Shown one piece after another: positions 18,257 to 29,542 of a stretch of 64,000 nucleotides of DNA (its first letter is position 1; every line of letters starts with the position of its first letter). Below the pieces are notes generated by a model, which did not search any database, was not told the DNA's origin, and saw only the letters and a list, made by a program, of their open reading frames with translations. The stretch is from Marinobacter sp. EhC06 (lineage in GTDB: Bacteria; Pseudomonadota; Gammaproteobacteria; Pseudomonadales; Oleiphilaceae), in the NCBI RefSeq assembly GCF_001650915.1, contig NZ_LXYO01000001.1, positions 434,001 through 498,000 of the forward strand, read 5' to 3'. Position numbers and translations under genes: made by a program.

Positions 18257-19444
18257 TTATCTGCTCCTCCGAACGGTCGTATCCTGCCTGGTTCGCAGTT
18301 CCTGAAGAACCTGATCAGTCAGGGTCTGGATGTCCACGTTACCCTGGTTGCTGCCGGAAGAAGATCCACCGGTGCGCGGCAGGGAGCCCTGAGTCAGGCG
18401 ATCAAGCGGCAGGTACATCATGTTGCCGCTGCTTTCCGTGTCCACCAGGATCTTGCTGCTGTTGGCCAGCACTGTCTCGAGGGTCTGCAGATACATTCGC
18501 TCTCTGGTGACGGTCGGAGCCATCTGATACACCGCCAGCAACTCGTTGAAGCGCGCAGTTTCACCTCGCGCCCGCTCAATAACTTCTTCTTTGTAGGCGT
18601 TTGCTTCTTCAATCATGCGTTGCGCCTGACCACGAGCCTCCGGCACGACCTTGTTTCGGTAGGTTTCGGCTTCTTCCTTGACTCTCTGCTCATCCTCTCG
18701 GGCACGCTGTACCTCACGGAAGGCATCCTGAACCGGCGCGGGAGGCTGCGTACTCTCCACGTTCACTCGCACTAGCTCAAGACCGGTCCCATAGTCTTTC
18801 AGGAAGGTCTGGAGTCTTTGTTCAACACGGACAGCCAGTTCCGCACGACCTTCGGTCAAAACGTCATCGAGGGTTGAACTGCCAACCTCGTGACGGATAG
18901 CACTGTCGGTCGCGAACGCCAGCGCCTGATTCGAGTCTCTGACATTCAGGACGTAGGCTTCGGCATTGCCAACGCGATACTGGACCTGCAGATCAACAGT
19001 CACCAGGTTTTCGTCCTGGGTCAGCATCTGGCCGCTGGACTCAGCAGTCCGAACGCTGGTTACTCGCACCTTGGTGACGCTGTCGATCAGTGGCACCTTG
19101 AATCTCAGACCAGGATTCGCGGTCTGGTGATATTCACCGAATCGAAGCACAACCGCCCTTTCCTGTTCGTCCACGGTGTAAAACGACTGGAAGATGACAT
19201 AGCCGACCACCAGGATGCCTGCCAGCGCGAGGATGGCCCCGAAGCCGCCAGCGCTTCCGCCGCCACTGCCACCGCTGCCGCCGGATTTACCACCCTTGCC
19301 GCCGAGCATCTTGTTGAGCTTGTCGAGACCCTTTTTCAGTGCCTCATCGAGGTCTGGCGGCCCCTGATCATTGCCGCGTCGACCACCACCGGTACCCCAG
19401 GGGTCATTGTCGTTACGGTTTCCACCCGGTTCGTTCCAGGCCAT
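18257..19444 (-). CDS. hflK: HflK, FtsH protease modulator subunit
   Basis: Partner of HflC. 395 residues: glycine/asparagine-rich cytoplasmic N-terminus (MAWNEPGGNRNDNDPWG; then a GGKSGGSGGSGGG tract), one transmembrane helix (GAILALAGILVVGYVIFQSF), band-7 domain (TVDEQERAVVLRFGEY), coiled coil with REDEQRVKEEAETYRN, and a serine/glycine-rich tail. Directly upstream of hflC. Confidence 0.97.
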   Translation of the reverse strand: MAWNEPGGNRNDNDPWGTGGGRRGNDQGPPDLDEALKKGLDKLNKMLGGKGGKSGGSGGSGGGSAGGFGAILALAGILVVGYVIFQSFYTVDEQERAVVLRFGEYHQTANPGLRFKVPLIDSVTKVRVTSVRTAESSGQMLTQDENLVTVDLQVQYRVGNAEAYVLNVRDSNQALAFATDSAIRHEVGSSTLDDVLTEGRAELAVRVEQRLQTFLKDYGTGLELVRVNVESTQPPAPVQDAFREVQRAREDEQRVKEEAETYRNKVVPEARGQAQRMIEEANAYKEEVIERARGETARFNELLAVYQMAPTVTRERMYLQTLETVLANSSKILVDTESSGNMMYLPLDRLTQGSLPRTGGSSSGSNQGNVDIQTLTDQVLQELRTRQDTTVRRSR

Positions 19445-19527
19445 AGTGCTCTCCGTTACTGACTTATAGATAGAATGGCTGCAAATACTAGGGATTTATC
19501 TCCGCCCCGGCAATAGCCGCGGCGGTT

Positions 19528-20826
19528 TCATGCGTGTCCAGCGTCCAGCCTTACTGAATTTTCGTTAACTCCGGCCCGGCTGAGCAGTTGCTGCCAGTCC
19601 CGATTCTGCAATCGCACTTCGACAACCGTATCGCCGGAATCCCGGTACTCCTCGCTCAATACCGAACCTGCTTCATGTAGCAGCGCGCGTAACTTTCCAT
19701 CCGCGGGACCAAGCAGAACGAAGTGATGAACAACATCTTCTGCCACCCGTTCAACGATTGCATCGAACAGGCCGTCGAGACCTTCACCGGTTACCGCTGA
19801 CACCCAGGCCCGCACCGGAACACCGTCTTCATTGCGCTCAACCCGTGGTGTGAAGTTTTCCAGCAAATCAATCTTGTTGAACACTTGCAGCATGGGAATC
19901 TCATCTGCCCCGATCTCGGCCAGAACCTCTTCAACCTGCTCAATATTCTCGTCGCGACGCGGATCGTGGCTGTCGATGATATGCAGCAGCAGACTTGCCT
20001 GCGTGGTTTCCTCCAGCGTGGCCCGGAAAGCCTCAACCAGTTTGTGCGGAAGATGGCGGATGAACCCTACGGTGTCCGCCATTACGACCGGCCCGATATC
20101 CGGAAGTTCCAGCCTCCGCAGAGTCGGATCCAGCGTGGCAAATAGCTGATCTGCAGCATATACGGACGAAGTGGTAATACGGTTGAATAATGTCGATTTA
20201 CCGGCATTGGTATAACCGACCAGCGACACCGTGGGAATGTCAGCCCGCTGACGAGCTCTTCGACCCTGGTTTCGCTGGCGACGTACCTTTTCGAGGCGCT
20301 TGTGGATGGACTTGATCCGCTCCCGCAATAGACGGCGATCGGTTTCCAGCTGGGTTTCACCTGGCCCGCGAAGCCCGATACCGCCTTTCTGTCGCTCAAG
20401 GTGGGTCCAGCCCCGAACCAGGCGCGTGGACATGTGCTCGAGCTGCGCCAACTCCACCTGAAGTTTACCTTCGTGAGTCCGTGCCCGCTGAGCGAAGATA
20501 TCGAGAATCACACCGGTGCGGTCCAGCACACGGCATTTGAGCTCATGCTCAATGTTGCGCTCCTGACGCGGACTCAACGCATGATTGAACAACACGACGT
20601 CGGCTTCATTCGCGGCTACCGCATCGCGAATCTCTTCCAGCTTGCCCTCACCGACGAAAAATCTCGGGCTGGGCTGTTTGCGGGACCCGGTAACGGTGCA
20701 AACCGGTTCAACACCAGCAGATGTTACCAGTTCGCGGAATTCACCGGGGTCTTCGGTGCCATCGTGGGCAGTAAAATCGATGTGGACGAGTACCGCGCGC
20801 TCACCGACATCAGGACGTTCAAACAA
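19528..20826 (-). CDS. hflX: ribosome-splitting GTPase HflX
   Basis: OBG-HflX GTPase that splits stalled ribosomes. 432 residues: N-terminal HflX domain with QPSPRFFVGEGKLEEI, coiled-coil linker, G1 loop GYTNAGKST (204-212), G2/G3 with ATLDPTLRRL and DTVGFIRHLP, and G4 NKID. Lies downstream of hfq, from which it is separated by a hairpin terminator, so it may have both read-through and its own transcription. Confidence 0.97.
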   Translation of the reverse strand: MFERPDVGERAVLVHIDFTAHDGTEDPGEFRELVTSAGVEPVCTVTGSRKQPSPRFFVGEGKLEEIRDAVAANEADVVLFNHALSPRQERNIEHELKCRVLDRTGVILDIFAQRARTHEGKLQVELAQLEHMSTRLVRGWTHLERQKGGIGLRGPGETQLETDRRLLRERIKSIHKRLEKVRRQRNQGRRARQRADIPTVSLVGYTNAGKSTLFNRITTSSVYAADQLFATLDPTLRRLELPDIGPVVMADTVGFIRHLPHKLVEAFRATLEETTQASLLLHIIDSHDPRRDENIEQVEEVLAEIGADEIPMLQVFNKIDLLENFTPRVERNEDGVPVRAWVSAVTGEGLDGLFDAIVERVAEDVVHHFVLLGPADGKLRALLHEAGSVLSEEYRDSGDTVVEVRLQNRDWQQLLSRAGVNENSVRLDAGHA

Positions 20827-20865
20827 TTGGCATCAACTCCGGGGCAATCAGACTATGAGTGTCAT

Positions 20866-20922
20866 AAAAACAAACACCCGCGGCCACAAGACCCCTCAAC
20901 GGGATCTTCTGGAGCGCGGGTG
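20866..20922 (-). terminator. probable hfq terminator
   Basis: On the minus strand CACCCGCG (20922-20915) pairs with CGCGGGTG (20882-20875); the loop contains a second small stem, and TTTGTTTTT follows. It stands between hfq and hflX. Confidence 0.65.
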
Positions 20923-20944
20923 GCAAGACCGGGAAGCGGATGAA

Positions 20945-21196
20945 TCAGTCTTCAGACTCGCCCTCTCCTCCCGGCGCCTGCTGCGGAATACGAACATTGC
21001 GGGCAGGCACCACAGTGGAAATAGCGTGCTTGTAGACCATCTGGCTGACAGTATTTTTCAGCAAAATCACGAACTGGTCGAAAGACTCGATCTGGCCCTG
21101 AAGTTTGATACCGTTGACCAGAAAGATGGAAACCGGAATGCGTTCCTTGCGCAATGCATTAAGGTAAGGGTCTTGTAACGAATGCCCTTTTGACAT
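20945..21196 (-). CDS. hfq: RNA chaperone Hfq
   Basis: Sm-like hexameric RNA chaperone that pairs small RNAs with mRNAs. 83 residues: Sm1 [21 protein letters not shown] with the proximal-face Gln8 (SLQDPYL), Sm2 [10 protein letters not shown], and a short acidic C-terminal tail (GGEGESED) as in Pseudomonas-type Hfq. It follows miaA by 33 bases. Confidence 0.98.
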   Translation of the reverse strand: MSKGHSLQDPYLNALRKERIPVSIFLVNGIKLQGQIESFDQFVILLKNTVSQMVYKHAISTVVPARNVRIPQQAPGGEGESED

Positions 21197-21229
21197 GTGT
21201 TTTCTCCTGTTTTTAGTAAATGCAGATCG

Positions 21230-22261
21230 TCATTTGTCAAATTTAAATGTGGTGCGAACTCGGATTTTTTTCAAGGCTGCCTCAACGATAAGTTTGTCGT
21301 CGCTGTCCAGCCAGTCCACATCGGACCACTTGCGCAACCAGGTCAACTGCCGCTTGGCCAGTTGGCGTGTTGCTGCCACTCCCTTGCTGACAAATGTCTC
21401 GTAATCGTCTTCCCCGGACAAATAACTCCAGGCCTGGCGATATCCGACACAACGCATGGAAGGGAGATCAGGGTGCAAGTCTTCCCTGAGCATCAGTGCC
21501 CGCACTTCGTCGAGAAAGCCTGCATCCAGCATTTTCAGGAAACGCAGACGAATTCGCTCATGAAGCACTCGCCGCTCCGGCGGCATCATGGCAAGCTGAA
21601 CAACAGTATACGGAAGCAAAGATGTTTCGTCTGCCTGCCAGCGAGTGAAATAGGTGTAATCCTCAATATCGCCGCCTTCCGCCGCTGCCGTTGGTTGTCC
21701 CCCCGAATCGGGTTCGGCCTTCCAGAATTCGGAAATCGGCTTACCGGTGAGACGCAGGACTTCGAGGGCCCGCATCAGACGCTGCCGGTTATTGGGATGG
21801 ATGCGCTCAGCTGCGACCGGATCACTGACTCGTAGTTCCTCGTGCAGGGCCTCCCAGCCCCGCTCTTCGGCCTCTCGCTCCAGGGCCAGTCGAACGGTGG
21901 GGCTTGCCGAAGGCAGGCCGGACATACCATGGAGCAGCGCTTTGAAATACATCATGGTGCCGCCTACGAGCAGGGGGATTCGGCCAGCAGCCGTTATTTC
22001 CGCCATCGCTGCCAGGGCGTCCCGACGGAAATCCGCGGCGGAGTATGTTTCCGCCGGATCGCAGATATCAATCAACCGGTGGGGTGCGCGTGCCAGTTCG
22101 GCAGCGGTTGGTTTGGCCGTACCGATGTCCATGCCACGATAGATCATGGCAGAGTCCACGCTGATAATTTCGCAAGGCAGGTGGTCACAGAGCGCCATGG
22201 CCAGGTCGGTTTTACCCGAGGCCGTGGGGCCCATCAGAAAGATGGCAGGGGGCAGCGACAC
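21230..22261 (-). CDS. miaA: tRNA dimethylallyltransferase
   Basis: Adds a dimethylallyl group to A37 of tRNAs reading UNN codons. 343 residues, somewhat longer than average, with P-loop [11 protein letters not shown] (11-21), the conserved [16 protein letters not shown] and the C-terminal [14 protein letters not shown]. An insert around [17 protein letters not shown] accounts for the extra length. Starts one base from the mutL stop. Confidence 0.97.
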   Translation of the reverse strand: MSLPPAIFLMGPTASGKTDLAMALCDHLPCEIISVDSAMIYRGMDIGTAKPTAAELARAPHRLIDICDPAETYSAADFRRDALAAMAEITAAGRIPLLVGGTMMYFKALLHGMSGLPSASPTVRLALEREAEERGWEALHEELRVSDPVAAERIHPNNRQRLMRALEVLRLTGKPISEFWKAEPDSGGQPTAAAEGGDIEDYTYFTRWQADETSLLPYTVVQLAMMPPERRVLHERIRLRFLKMLDAGFLDEVRALMLREDLHPDLPSMRCVGYRQAWSYLSGEDDYETFVSKGVAATRQLAKRQLTWLRKWSDVDWLDSDDKLIVEAALKKIRVRTTFKFDK

Positions 22262-22262
22262 C

Positions 22263-24173
22263 TCATCGCCCCCGTAGGAACAGCTTGTCCAGTTCGGACA
22301 TGGTCACCAGGGTCCATGTCGGCCGGCCGTGGTTGCACTGACCGCTTCGTTCAGTGGCTTCCATATCCCGGAGCAGTGAATTCATCTCGGGTATGGTGAG
22401 CTGCCGGTTGGCGCGCACGGACCCATGGCACGCCATGGTTCCCAGCAATTCGTGGGTCACCGCTTCAACCCGGTCACTCTGTCCGTGCTCAATCAGATCG
22501 GCCAGTACGTCACGCACCAATTGCTCGGTATCGGCACCACGCAAGAGCGCGGGCACCTGCCGCACCGCCAGGGTCTCCGGGCCAATGCGCTCAATCTGCA
22601 AGCCGAGTTTTTGCAGCTCTTCACCATGACTCTCGGTCAGGGCTGCCTCTTTCTGGCTGACCGCCAACGACAGCGGCACCAGCAACGGTTGGCTTTTCAG
22701 ATCCTGCTCGGCGAGCGCACGTTTCATCCGCTCGTAGGTAATGCGTTCATGGGCCGCGTGCATGTCCACCACGATCAGACCCGCGCGACCCTGGGCAAGA
22801 ATGTAGATCCCATGCAGCTGGGCAATGGCATAACCCAGCGGCGGCTCATGATCACTATCAACGGGCGGCGTGGGCATTGGCGTAGCAACGCCATCGCCGG
22901 AGGGCATGGGCTGTTGCCCCTCGCTACCGCCGCCGGCATTCAGGGATTGGTAGAACGCCATCTGATCACTGGCGCGCCATTCCTGTTGCGGCTGGGACTG
23001 ACCACCAAAGCCGGCACCGGAGCCACCCGGATGGCCGTAATTTGGCATTGCTGGCTGGCCGTTCCAGGAAGCCTCCGCCGCAACGCCTGCTGCAGGAGGC
23101 GGTTCATGGACCTGGGCCGACGCTTCTCGACCAAAGGACTGCGCCACCGCACCGCGAAAATGATCGTCCGGTCGCACATCGGCCAACGCCTTGTGCAAGG
23201 TTCTGAAAATGAAATCGTGAACCAGGCGACCATCACGGAACCGCACTTCGTGCTTGGTCGGATGGACATTCACATCCACGGTCGCGGGGTCGACTTCCAG
23301 GTAGAGTACAAAGGCGGGATGCCGGTTATTATAGAGCACATCCCGGTAGGCCTGGCGCACTGCGTGGGCCACCAGGCGGTCACGGATAACGCGTCCATTG
23401 ACAAAGAAATACTGGAGGTCCGCCTGACTGCGGGAAAACGTAGGCAGGGCGACCCAGCCCCAGAGCCGCAACCCGGTGGCTTCAGCATCGATAACCACCG
23501 CGTTATCTATGAATTGCTGGCCACACAGGGCGCCAATGCGCCGCTCCCGGTCAAGAGCCGATTCGGCCGGCCTCAGACTCTGAACAACACGCTGATTGTG
23601 GCGCAGGGTAAAACCGGCATCAAAGCGGCTCAGGGCCTGCCGGCGCACGCACTCTTCGACATGGTTGAATTCGGTTTTTTCGGTGCGCAGGAATTTACGA
23701 CGGGCCGGGGTGTTAAAGAACAGATCCCGCACTTCCACGGTGGTTCCGACCGGATGAGCGGCAGGCGAAATTCTCGCATCCATTTCCCGGCCCTCGACTT
23801 CCACCCGGGAAGCCGCTTCCTGCGATTCGGTCCTTGAAGTGAGGGTTAGCCGTGAGACAGAACTGATACTGGCAAGCGCTTCCCCGCGAAAGCCAAGGGA
23901 CGCCACGGCTTCGAGGTCATCCAGACTGGCGATCTTGCTGGTGGCGTGACGACTCAGCGCCAGAGGCAGATCGTCTTCCTCGATACCACTGCCATCATCC
24001 CTGACGCGAATCAGCTTGACGCCGCCCTGCTCGACTTCAACATCGACCCGGTTGGCACCGGCATCCAGGGCGTTTTCAACCAGTTCTTTGACGACAGACG
24101 CGGGGCGCTCCACCACCTCACCCGCGGCAATCTGGTTCGCGAGCCGTGGTGACAGCAATCGAATGGGGGGCAT
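22263..24173 (-). CDS. mutL: DNA mismatch repair protein MutL
   Basis: GHKL ATPase linking MutS recognition to strand incision. 636 residues: N-terminal ATPase with [10 protein letters not shown] (31-40), [10 protein letters not shown] and [10 protein letters not shown]; a variable Gly/Gln-rich linker (roughly 355-435); and the C-terminal dimerisation domain ending with [12 protein letters not shown] and CNHGRPT. No MutL endonuclease motif DQHAAxERxxYE in its complete form is seen ([15 protein letters not shown] is close, but methyl-directed organisms share this sequence). Confidence 0.97.
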   Translation of the reverse strand: MPPIRLLSPRLANQIAAGEVVERPASVVKELVENALDAGANRVDVEVEQGGVKLIRVRDDGSGIEEDDLPLALSRHATSKIASLDDLEAVASLGFRGEALASISSVSRLTLTSRTESQEAASRVEVEGREMDARISPAAHPVGTTVEVRDLFFNTPARRKFLRTEKTEFNHVEECVRRQALSRFDAGFTLRHNQRVVQSLRPAESALDRERRIGALCGQQFIDNAVVIDAEATGLRLWGWVALPTFSRSQADLQYFFVNGRVIRDRLVAHAVRQAYRDVLYNNRHPAFVLYLEVDPATVDVNVHPTKHEVRFRDGRLVHDFIFRTLHKALADVRPDDHFRGAVAQSFGREASAQVHEPPPAAGVAAEASWNGQPAMPNYGHPGGSGAGFGGQSQPQQEWRASDQMAFYQSLNAGGGSEGQQPMPSGDGVATPMPTPPVDSDHEPPLGYAIAQLHGIYILAQGRAGLIVVDMHAAHERITYERMKRALAEQDLKSQPLLVPLSLAVSQKEAALTESHGEELQKLGLQIERIGPETLAVRQVPALLRGADTEQLVRDVLADLIEHGQSDRVEAVTHELLGTMACHGSVRANRQLTIPEMNSLLRDMEATERSGQCNHGRPTWTLVTMSELDKLFLRGR

Positions 24174-24193
24174 GTTACGGAAAAACCTCTTGA

Positions 24194-25552
24194 TCAGGAC
24201 GCGGGAATACGAATGGTTTGCCCTACCATAACACGGTCGTCCCGAAGGTCGTTAAACTGCATCAGCTCACTGACGGTGGTCTGGTTCTTCCGGGCTACGC
24301 CGGAAAGCGTATCGCCGCGCTGTATGCGGTAGTGACTGATACTGTTCCCGCCCTGGCGATTCTGTTTCTGCCAGGCCAGAAGCGTCCCAGGAGGTGGAGT
24401 CTTCTGGAAGTAGTCATCAATGCCTTTCATGATGGCCCCGGCCAGCTTGTTGCGGTACCACTCGGTGGCCAGATTTTTCTCTTCCTGGGGATTCGAAATG
24501 AATCCAGCCTCCACGAGAATGGAGGGGATGTCCGGCGACTTCAGAACCGCAAAAGCGGCCTGCTCGACGCCGGGCTTGTGCAACTTCGCCACGCTACCAA
24601 GCTTGCCGAGAACCGAACTGCCAACCCCAAGGCTGGCATTGATACTGGCTGTCATTGAGAGGTCCAGCAAAACACCGGCAAGCATGTCGTCCCGGCCATC
24701 CAGAGACAATCCGCCGGCACCACCGATCAGATCAGACCGGTTCTCACTATTGGCCAGCCATCGGGCCGTCTCACTGGTGGCACCTCGCTGGGAAAGGGCG
24801 AACACCGAGGCCCCTTTGGGCTGTGGTGTCCGGAAAGCGTCGGCGTGTACCGATACGAACAGGTCGGCATTGTATTTCCTGGCCAGAATCGTTCGATTGC
24901 GAAGGCCAATATAATAGTCACCGGTCCTGGTCAATTTGGCCGTATATCCCGGCCGATCATTGATCAGGTTGGCCAGGGTTTTCGCCATTTTCAGAACCAC
25001 ATCCTTTTCACGGGTTCCCCGGGGACCAATGGCACCAGGGTCCTCGCCGCCATGTCCCGCATCGATGACCACAATAACGTCCCGCTTCCCGGATGAATCC
25101 TGGGTAACGGTGGGAGTTGTGGCCTTCTCCAGACGGCTGCCACTTTCGTCAATCAGATCGACCACCAGCCGGTGGCCATACTGCTGGTTCGGCTCAAGCT
25201 GAAAGCTCCGTGGCTTGATGTCGGCCTTGAGATCCAGGACCACGCGTAAATCTGTACCGTTCCTTGGTGCGCTCCGGATCCGTTTGATCGGGCTGCCGGA
25301 AAGATCCAGACCGGAGAAATCGGTCTTCAGGTTCGCATTTTTCAAATCGATAACCAGCCGCGCCGGACTGCTCAGGGAGAAAATGTTGTGCTCTACCTGC
25401 CCGCCGGTATCCAGAACCAGCCGGGTATGATCTGGCGCGGGCCAGATACGCGCACTCTCGACCTGCGTTGCAGCCGAACCGTGAAACGCCAATGTCGCGA
25501 ATAGTATCGCAATCGGCCAGATCAGTTGTTTACTCAGCTTTGCACAATTCAT
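24194..25552 (-). CDS. amiB: N-acetylmuramoyl-L-alanine amidase (AMIN-Amidase_3-LysM)
   Basis: Periplasmic zinc amidase that cleaves the stem peptide from glycan strands for daughter-cell separation. 452 residues: signal peptide ending near GSAATQ (27-30), AMIN septal-targeting domain (about 33-135), Amidase_3 domain with [13 protein letters not shown] (His167), SVHADAF and the catalytic [10 protein letters not shown], then a C-terminal LysM (about 407-450) that binds peptidoglycan. This architecture is AmiB/AmiC type of Pseudomonas and Marinobacter. Confidence 0.93.
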   Translation of the reverse strand: MNCAKLSKQLIWPIAILFATLAFHGSAATQVESARIWPAPDHTRLVLDTGGQVEHNIFSLSSPARLVIDLKNANLKTDFSGLDLSGSPIKRIRSAPRNGTDLRVVLDLKADIKPRSFQLEPNQQYGHRLVVDLIDESGSRLEKATTPTVTQDSSGKRDVIVVIDAGHGGEDPGAIGPRGTREKDVVLKMAKTLANLINDRPGYTAKLTRTGDYYIGLRNRTILARKYNADLFVSVHADAFRTPQPKGASVFALSQRGATSETARWLANSENRSDLIGGAGGLSLDGRDDMLAGVLLDLSMTASINASLGVGSSVLGKLGSVAKLHKPGVEQAAFAVLKSPDIPSILVEAGFISNPQEEKNLATEWYRNKLAGAIMKGIDDYFQKTPPPGTLLAWQKQNRQGGNSISHYRIQRGDTLSGVARKNQTTVSELMQFNDLRDDRVMVGQTIRIPAS

Positions 25553-25590
25553 AAAGCTTACCTGCCAGTCTATTGCCGGTCTCGGACTCG

Positions 25591-26088
25591 CTAATGCGCC
25601 GGACCAATCAACTCCAGTTCATTCAGCAATTGGGCGCCCAGTTCTGAGCGGGCCCTGATCACCACGGAACGTCCTTCGCCTTGAGTCTCGAGATGAATTT
25701 CCAGATCCGGCTCGGGCAATATACCTACCCCTCGCTCAGGCCACTCAATCAGGCACAGGTTATCACCGGAGAAATAATCCCGGATGCCCATATATTCGAG
25801 CTCTTCAGCATCGCCCAGGCGATAAAGGTCAAAATGGTAGGTCGGTGGATTCAGGTTCTCATAGGGTTCCACCAGCGTGTAAGTCGGGCTCTTGACAGCC
25901 CCTTCGTGCCCCAGCCCACGCATCACACCACGACTGATGGTGGTTTTCCCCATACCGAGCTCACCATCCAGATAGATCACCAGGCCGTGGCCAGATTCTG
26001 CGACGGTTCTCGCCAGTTCCCTACCGAGATGTTCGGTCTCCGCCTCGTCTTCCAGAAAAACCCGACGCTCATTACCCATAATGCTCAT
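25591..26088 (-). CDS. tsaE: tRNA threonylcarbamoyladenosine biosynthesis ATPase TsaE
   Basis: ATPase partner of TsaB-TsaD in making t6A37 of tRNA. 165 residues with Walker A DGELGMGKTT (41-50), the conserved SPTYTLVEPYE and HFDLYRLGDAEELEYMG. Its start forms an ATGA overlap with the end of nnr. Confidence 0.95.
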   Translation of the reverse strand: MSIMGNERRVFLEDEAETEHLGRELARTVAESGHGLVIYLDGELGMGKTTISRGVMRGLGHEGAVKSPTYTLVEPYENLNPPTYHFDLYRLGDAEELEYMGIRDYFSGDNLCLIEWPERGVGILPEPDLEIHLETQGEGRSVVIRARSELGAQLLNELELIGPAH

Positions 26089-27638
26089 GACTGTTCCGCC
26101 CCCGGAGTCTTTTCAGACTCCCGAAAAACCAATGGCAGCGCGTCGATAACATCGGTCGGTATCAACCCGATGAACCCACTGTCTTCTGAAGCTCTGTCAG
26201 CAGCAGCGAGGTGCACCACTGCCCCGAGCACGGCGGCTTTTTGCCCATCACCAATCTGTCCCAGAACCGCGCCGATAATACCCGAGAGCACATCCCCCAT
26301 ACCGCCGGTGGCCATGCCGGGATTGCTGCCGCTGATAACATCAAGAGCGCCGCCTTCAGAGGCGACAATGGTGCCCGCGCCTTTCAGCAGAACGGTTCCG
26401 CCATAAAGTCCCTGCAGTTTTCGGGCGGCGGCCATTCTGTCCGCCTCTACCTCCGGCACCAGACAATTCAGCAGCCTGGCCGCCTCACCCGGATGAGGTG
26501 TCAAAACGTGATTATCTGCCGGTACGGCAACCCGACCGGACAACAGGTTCAGGGCATCCGCATCCAGCACCCTTGGTTTGCCACTGGCAATCACCTGCTC
26601 CAGCATCTGCTGGCCCCAGGCACTTCGCCCGATACCAGGACCGCACACTACAACCGAGGCGGCGTCCAGCAGCGACGGTAATTCAGAGCCATGGATCAGG
26701 CCATGAACCATGACAGACGGACATCTGGCCAGGGCGGCCGTCACGTGCTCAGGGCGTGTTGCCAGCGAGACAAGTCCTGCCCCGGAGCGCGCTGCGGCCT
26801 CTGCCGCCAGCAGGCCGGCACCGCCATAGCCCCGATCGCCGGCTACCACCAGTACATGCCCGAACCGCCCCTTATGGGCGTTGGCAGGCCGGGGCGGCAA
26901 CCAGGACATGACGGAATCCCAGTCACGACGGCACGCCACGGGTTTTTGACCACTACCGGCGACACCATCTTCTGTATCCAGGGATTCGAAAACCACTTCC
27001 CCGCAAACCGCTGGGCCTTGCCCTGTAAAGAGGCCGACTTTGAGCCCGATAAAGGTCACCGTCATGGCCGCATTGACCACATCCCCTTCGGCTGCTCCGG
27101 TGGTGGCGTTCAACCCGGACGGCAGATCCACCGCCAGGACTGGAGCAGGCGCACTGTTACACCGGCCTATCAGAGTGGCAAACGGCTCCCGGGGTGCGCC
27201 GGACACGCCGGTACCGAGCATGGCGTCTACAATCAGCCCGGCACCAGCAAACAGATCATCCAGTGATGATTCGCTGAGAGCCTCCAGCTCGAGGACTTCA
27301 ACACCGTCCGCCAGGGCCTTTTGACAGGCCTTACGGGCGTCACCGGACAGTTTTTCGGTTGGCGCGACGGCGATACAGCTCACCTCCAGGCCGTGCCTCC
27401 TCGCACTGGCTGCAACCAGGTAGCCGTCACCGCCATTATTACCCGCACCGCAAAGTACCAGAACCGAGCCACAGTTACGCCAATGCCGCACCAGACAACG
27501 AAAGGCTGCATGGGCAGCAGACTGCATCAGCTCAAAACCATCAACACCTTGTTGATCAATCACATAGCGATCAATCTGCCTTACCGCATCGGCGGAAAAC
27601 AGTGCGTCTGGTAAACTGTGCCCAGCGGACGGCGGCAT
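26085..27638 (-). CDS. nnr: bifunctional NAD(P)H-hydrate epimerase / ADP-dependent dehydratase
   Basis: Repairs hydrated NAD(P)H. 517 residues: N-terminal epimerase (YjeF-N) domain with CGAGNNGGDGYLVA, and C-terminal ribokinase-like dehydratase with GDRGYGGAGLLAAEAA, TPHPGEAARLL and the ATP-site GMATGGMGDVLSG. First gene of the nnr-tsaE-amiB-mutL-miaA-hfq-hflX-hflKC block, divergent from queG across 141 bases. Confidence 0.96.
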   Translation of the reverse strand: MPPSAGHSLPDALFSADAVRQIDRYVIDQQGVDGFELMQSAAHAAFRCLVRHWRNCGSVLVLCGAGNNGGDGYLVAASARRHGLEVSCIAVAPTEKLSGDARKACQKALADGVEVLELEALSESSLDDLFAGAGLIVDAMLGTGVSGAPREPFATLIGRCNSAPAPVLAVDLPSGLNATTGAAEGDVVNAAMTVTFIGLKVGLFTGQGPAVCGEVVFESLDTEDGVAGSGQKPVACRRDWDSVMSWLPPRPANAHKGRFGHVLVVAGDRGYGGAGLLAAEAAARSGAGLVSLATRPEHVTAALARCPSVMVHGLIHGSELPSLLDAASVVVCGPGIGRSAWGQQMLEQVIASGKPRVLDADALNLLSGRVAVPADNHVLTPHPGEAARLLNCLVPEVEADRMAAARKLQGLYGGTVLLKGAGTIVASEGGALDVISGSNPGMATGGMGDVLSGIIGAVLGQIGDGQKAAVLGAVVHLAAADRASEDSGFIGLIPTDVIDALPLVFRESEKTPGAEQS

Positions 27639-27779
27639 GAACCTTTGCTCCCGTTACAGAAACCGGTTTAAGAAAATTGGCCAGATACCTGTAAAGCATA
27701 GCAAAACAGTGGAAAAGGTCATAACTTAATCAGATTAAATATCCGTACCCGGGTTCGCGAACGAACTCCAGCACCGGCA

Positions 27780-28865
27780 GTGACTATGAGCGCCACATCA
27801 TCAAGCACCACAACACACTCGGAACTCGCTGACCTGCCAGCACTTATCCGCCAGTGGGCGGCCGAGCTCGGGTTCGCCGATGTGGGCATTACCACCGCGG
27901 ATACCGGCGAGCACGCAAACCATTTGCAGAACTGGCTGGCTGCGGGTTATCAGGGCGAAATGGACTATATGGCCCACCATGGTGACAAGCGTTACACGCC
28001 CACTTCCCTGGTGCCGGGCACGACTCGGGTGATTTCCGTAAGAATGGATTACCTGCCCTCACCGGACAGCCCGAAAGAAGCGCTTACTAACCGCGAGGGC
28101 GCCTATGTTACGCGCTACGCTCTTGGGCGGGATTACCACAAGCTGATTCGAAAACGGCTTGCACAGTTGGCAGCCAGGATTGATGAAGCCGTCCGCGGAT
28201 ACGACTATCGGGCGTTCGTGGACAGTGCGCCGGTGCTGGAGCGCGCCCTGGCGCAGAGGGCGGGTCTGGGCTGGATCGGCAAGAACAACATGCTGATCCA
28301 CCCGAGAGCCGGCTCGTTCTTTTTCCTTGGTGAAATCTTTACCAGCGCGCCCCTGCCCATCGATGAGCCCTTTGAAACCGATCATTGCGGCAGTTGTTCC
28401 GCCTGCCTCGATCTCTGCCCGACGGACGCGTTTGTTGGACCTCACAAGCTTGATGCCCGGCGCTGTATCAGCTATCTGACCATTGAACTGAAGGGAAGCA
28501 TTCCCGAGGAGCTGCGGCCATTAATGGGCAACCGGGTCTTCGGTTGCGATGACTGCCAGCTGGTGTGTCCATGGCAGAAGTTCAGCAAGCCCACCGGCGA
28601 GAAGGATTTTCAACCCCGGCACGGGCTGGACAACAGTTCCCTGGCAGAACTGTTTCTCTGGACCGAGGAGCAGTTCCTGAAACGTACTGAGGGATCCGCG
28701 ATTCGGCGAACGGGCTATCAGGGCTGGCTTCGCAATCTGGCGGTCGGGCTGGGCAACGCGCCCTCAACCATTCCGGTGATCGAAGCCCTGAAACAGCGGG
28801 CAGACCACCCTTCAGAGATGGTCCGCGAGCATGTTCAGTGGGCGTTGCAGCGGCACGGCCTATAG
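27780..28865 (+). CDS. queG: epoxyqueuosine reductase
   Basis: Cobalamin-dependent reductase making queuosine from epoxyqueuosine in tRNA. 361 residues with two 4Fe-4S motifs, [12 protein letters not shown] and [10 protein letters not shown], and the Q-binding/catalytic segments [10 protein letters not shown] and [10 protein letters not shown]. The start is either GTG 27780 or ATG 27786. Its last six bases overlap the convergent orn stop. Confidence 0.95.
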   Translation: MTMSATSSSTTTHSELADLPALIRQWAAELGFADVGITTADTGEHANHLQNWLAAGYQGEMDYMAHHGDKRYTPTSLVPGTTRVISVRMDYLPSPDSPKEALTNREGAYVTRYALGRDYHKLIRKRLAQLAARIDEAVRGYDYRAFVDSAPVLERALAQRAGLGWIGKNNMLIHPRAGSFFFLGEIFTSAPLPIDEPFETDHCGSCSACLDLCPTDAFVGPHKLDARRCISYLTIELKGSIPEELRPLMGNRVFGCDDCQLVCPWQKFSKPTGEKDFQPRHGLDNSSLAELFLWTEEQFLKRTEGSAIRRTGYQGWLRNLAVGLGNAPSTIPVIEALKQRADHPSEMVREHVQWALQRHGL

Positions 28866-29402
28866 CTTGAAGAACTGTTCCCGGTAATGGCGCAGTTCGT
28901 TGATGGAGTCCCGGATGTCGTCGAGGGCAAGATGGCTGCCCTTCTTTTTAACCCCGGCCAGGACATCCGGGCGCCAGCGACGGGCAAGTTCTTTCACCGT
29001 GGATACGTCGAGATTCCGGTAGTGGAAGAAGTCTTCCAGTTCGGGCATGTACTTGACGAGGAACCGGCGATCCTGGCCGATACTGTTGCCGCACAGGGGT
29101 GACTGGCCCTTTTCTACGTGCTTTTTCAGGAATTCGATGGTTTGCTGTTCGGCTTCGGATTCGGAGATGTCGCTTTCCTGAACGCGCTTGGTGAGGCCGC
29201 TTTCACCATGGGTTCGGGTGCACCATTCGTCCATGGAATCCAGAAACGATTGGGGCTGATGGACGGCGATCACCGGTCCTTCCGCGACTACATTGAGCTC
29301 CGAATCGGTGATGATTGTGGCCATTTCGATGATCCGTTCTTTTTCCGGATCCAGGCCTGTCATTTCCAGATCGATCCATACGAGGCGATTGCCTTCTGTC
29401 AT
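28860..29402 (-). CDS. orn: oligoribonuclease
   Basis: DEDDh 3'-5' exonuclease that degrades RNA di- and short oligonucleotides, including pGpG from c-di-GMP breakdown, relevant here because of the FimX and EAL genes nearby. 180 residues with Exo [17 protein letters not shown], Exo [13 protein letters not shown] and Exo [14 protein letters not shown]. Its 5' leader on the minus strand would read through the copy C cruciform element 28 bases upstream of the ATG. Confidence 0.97.
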   Translation of the reverse strand: MTEGNRLVWIDLEMTGLDPEKERIIEMATIITDSELNVVAEGPVIAVHQPQSFLDSMDEWCTRTHGESGLTKRVQESDISESEAEQQTIEFLKKHVEKGQSPLCGNSIGQDRRFLVKYMPELEDFFHYRNLDVSTVKELARRWRPDVLAGVKKKGSHLALDDIRDSINELRHYREQFFKL

Positions 29403-29430
29403 TTTGTTCCCAGCCTTCTGAGTGCGGTGG

Positions 29431-29542
29431 TAGTGGGGCTGGCTCCGGCTTTCCGGAAACCGCTACAAGCACATCCCTGTGCGCTTGGCGTCGGCCATCC
29501 ATGGCCGCCGACATTTCCGGAAAGCCGGACCCAGCCCCACTG
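29431..29542. repeat. cruciform intergenic element, copy C
   Basis: Arms 29431-29459 and 29514-29542 pair at 27 of 29 positions and close a 54-nt core (29460-29513), the same length as in the copy at 9580-9689. Small hairpins CACA-TCCC-TGTG and GGCCA-TCCA-TGGCC are seen on the plus strand; on the minus strand loops are GGGA and TGGA. It stands between the divergent genes orn and rsgA. Confidence 0.93.

Noticed and set aside
22425..23837. 470-codon open frame opposite mutL (also 59395-60801 opposite the binding protein and T-component genes, and 821-1774 opposite the dehydrogenase)
   Set aside because: Antisense shadows of well-identified genes in GC-rich DNA, no motifs, no start signals.
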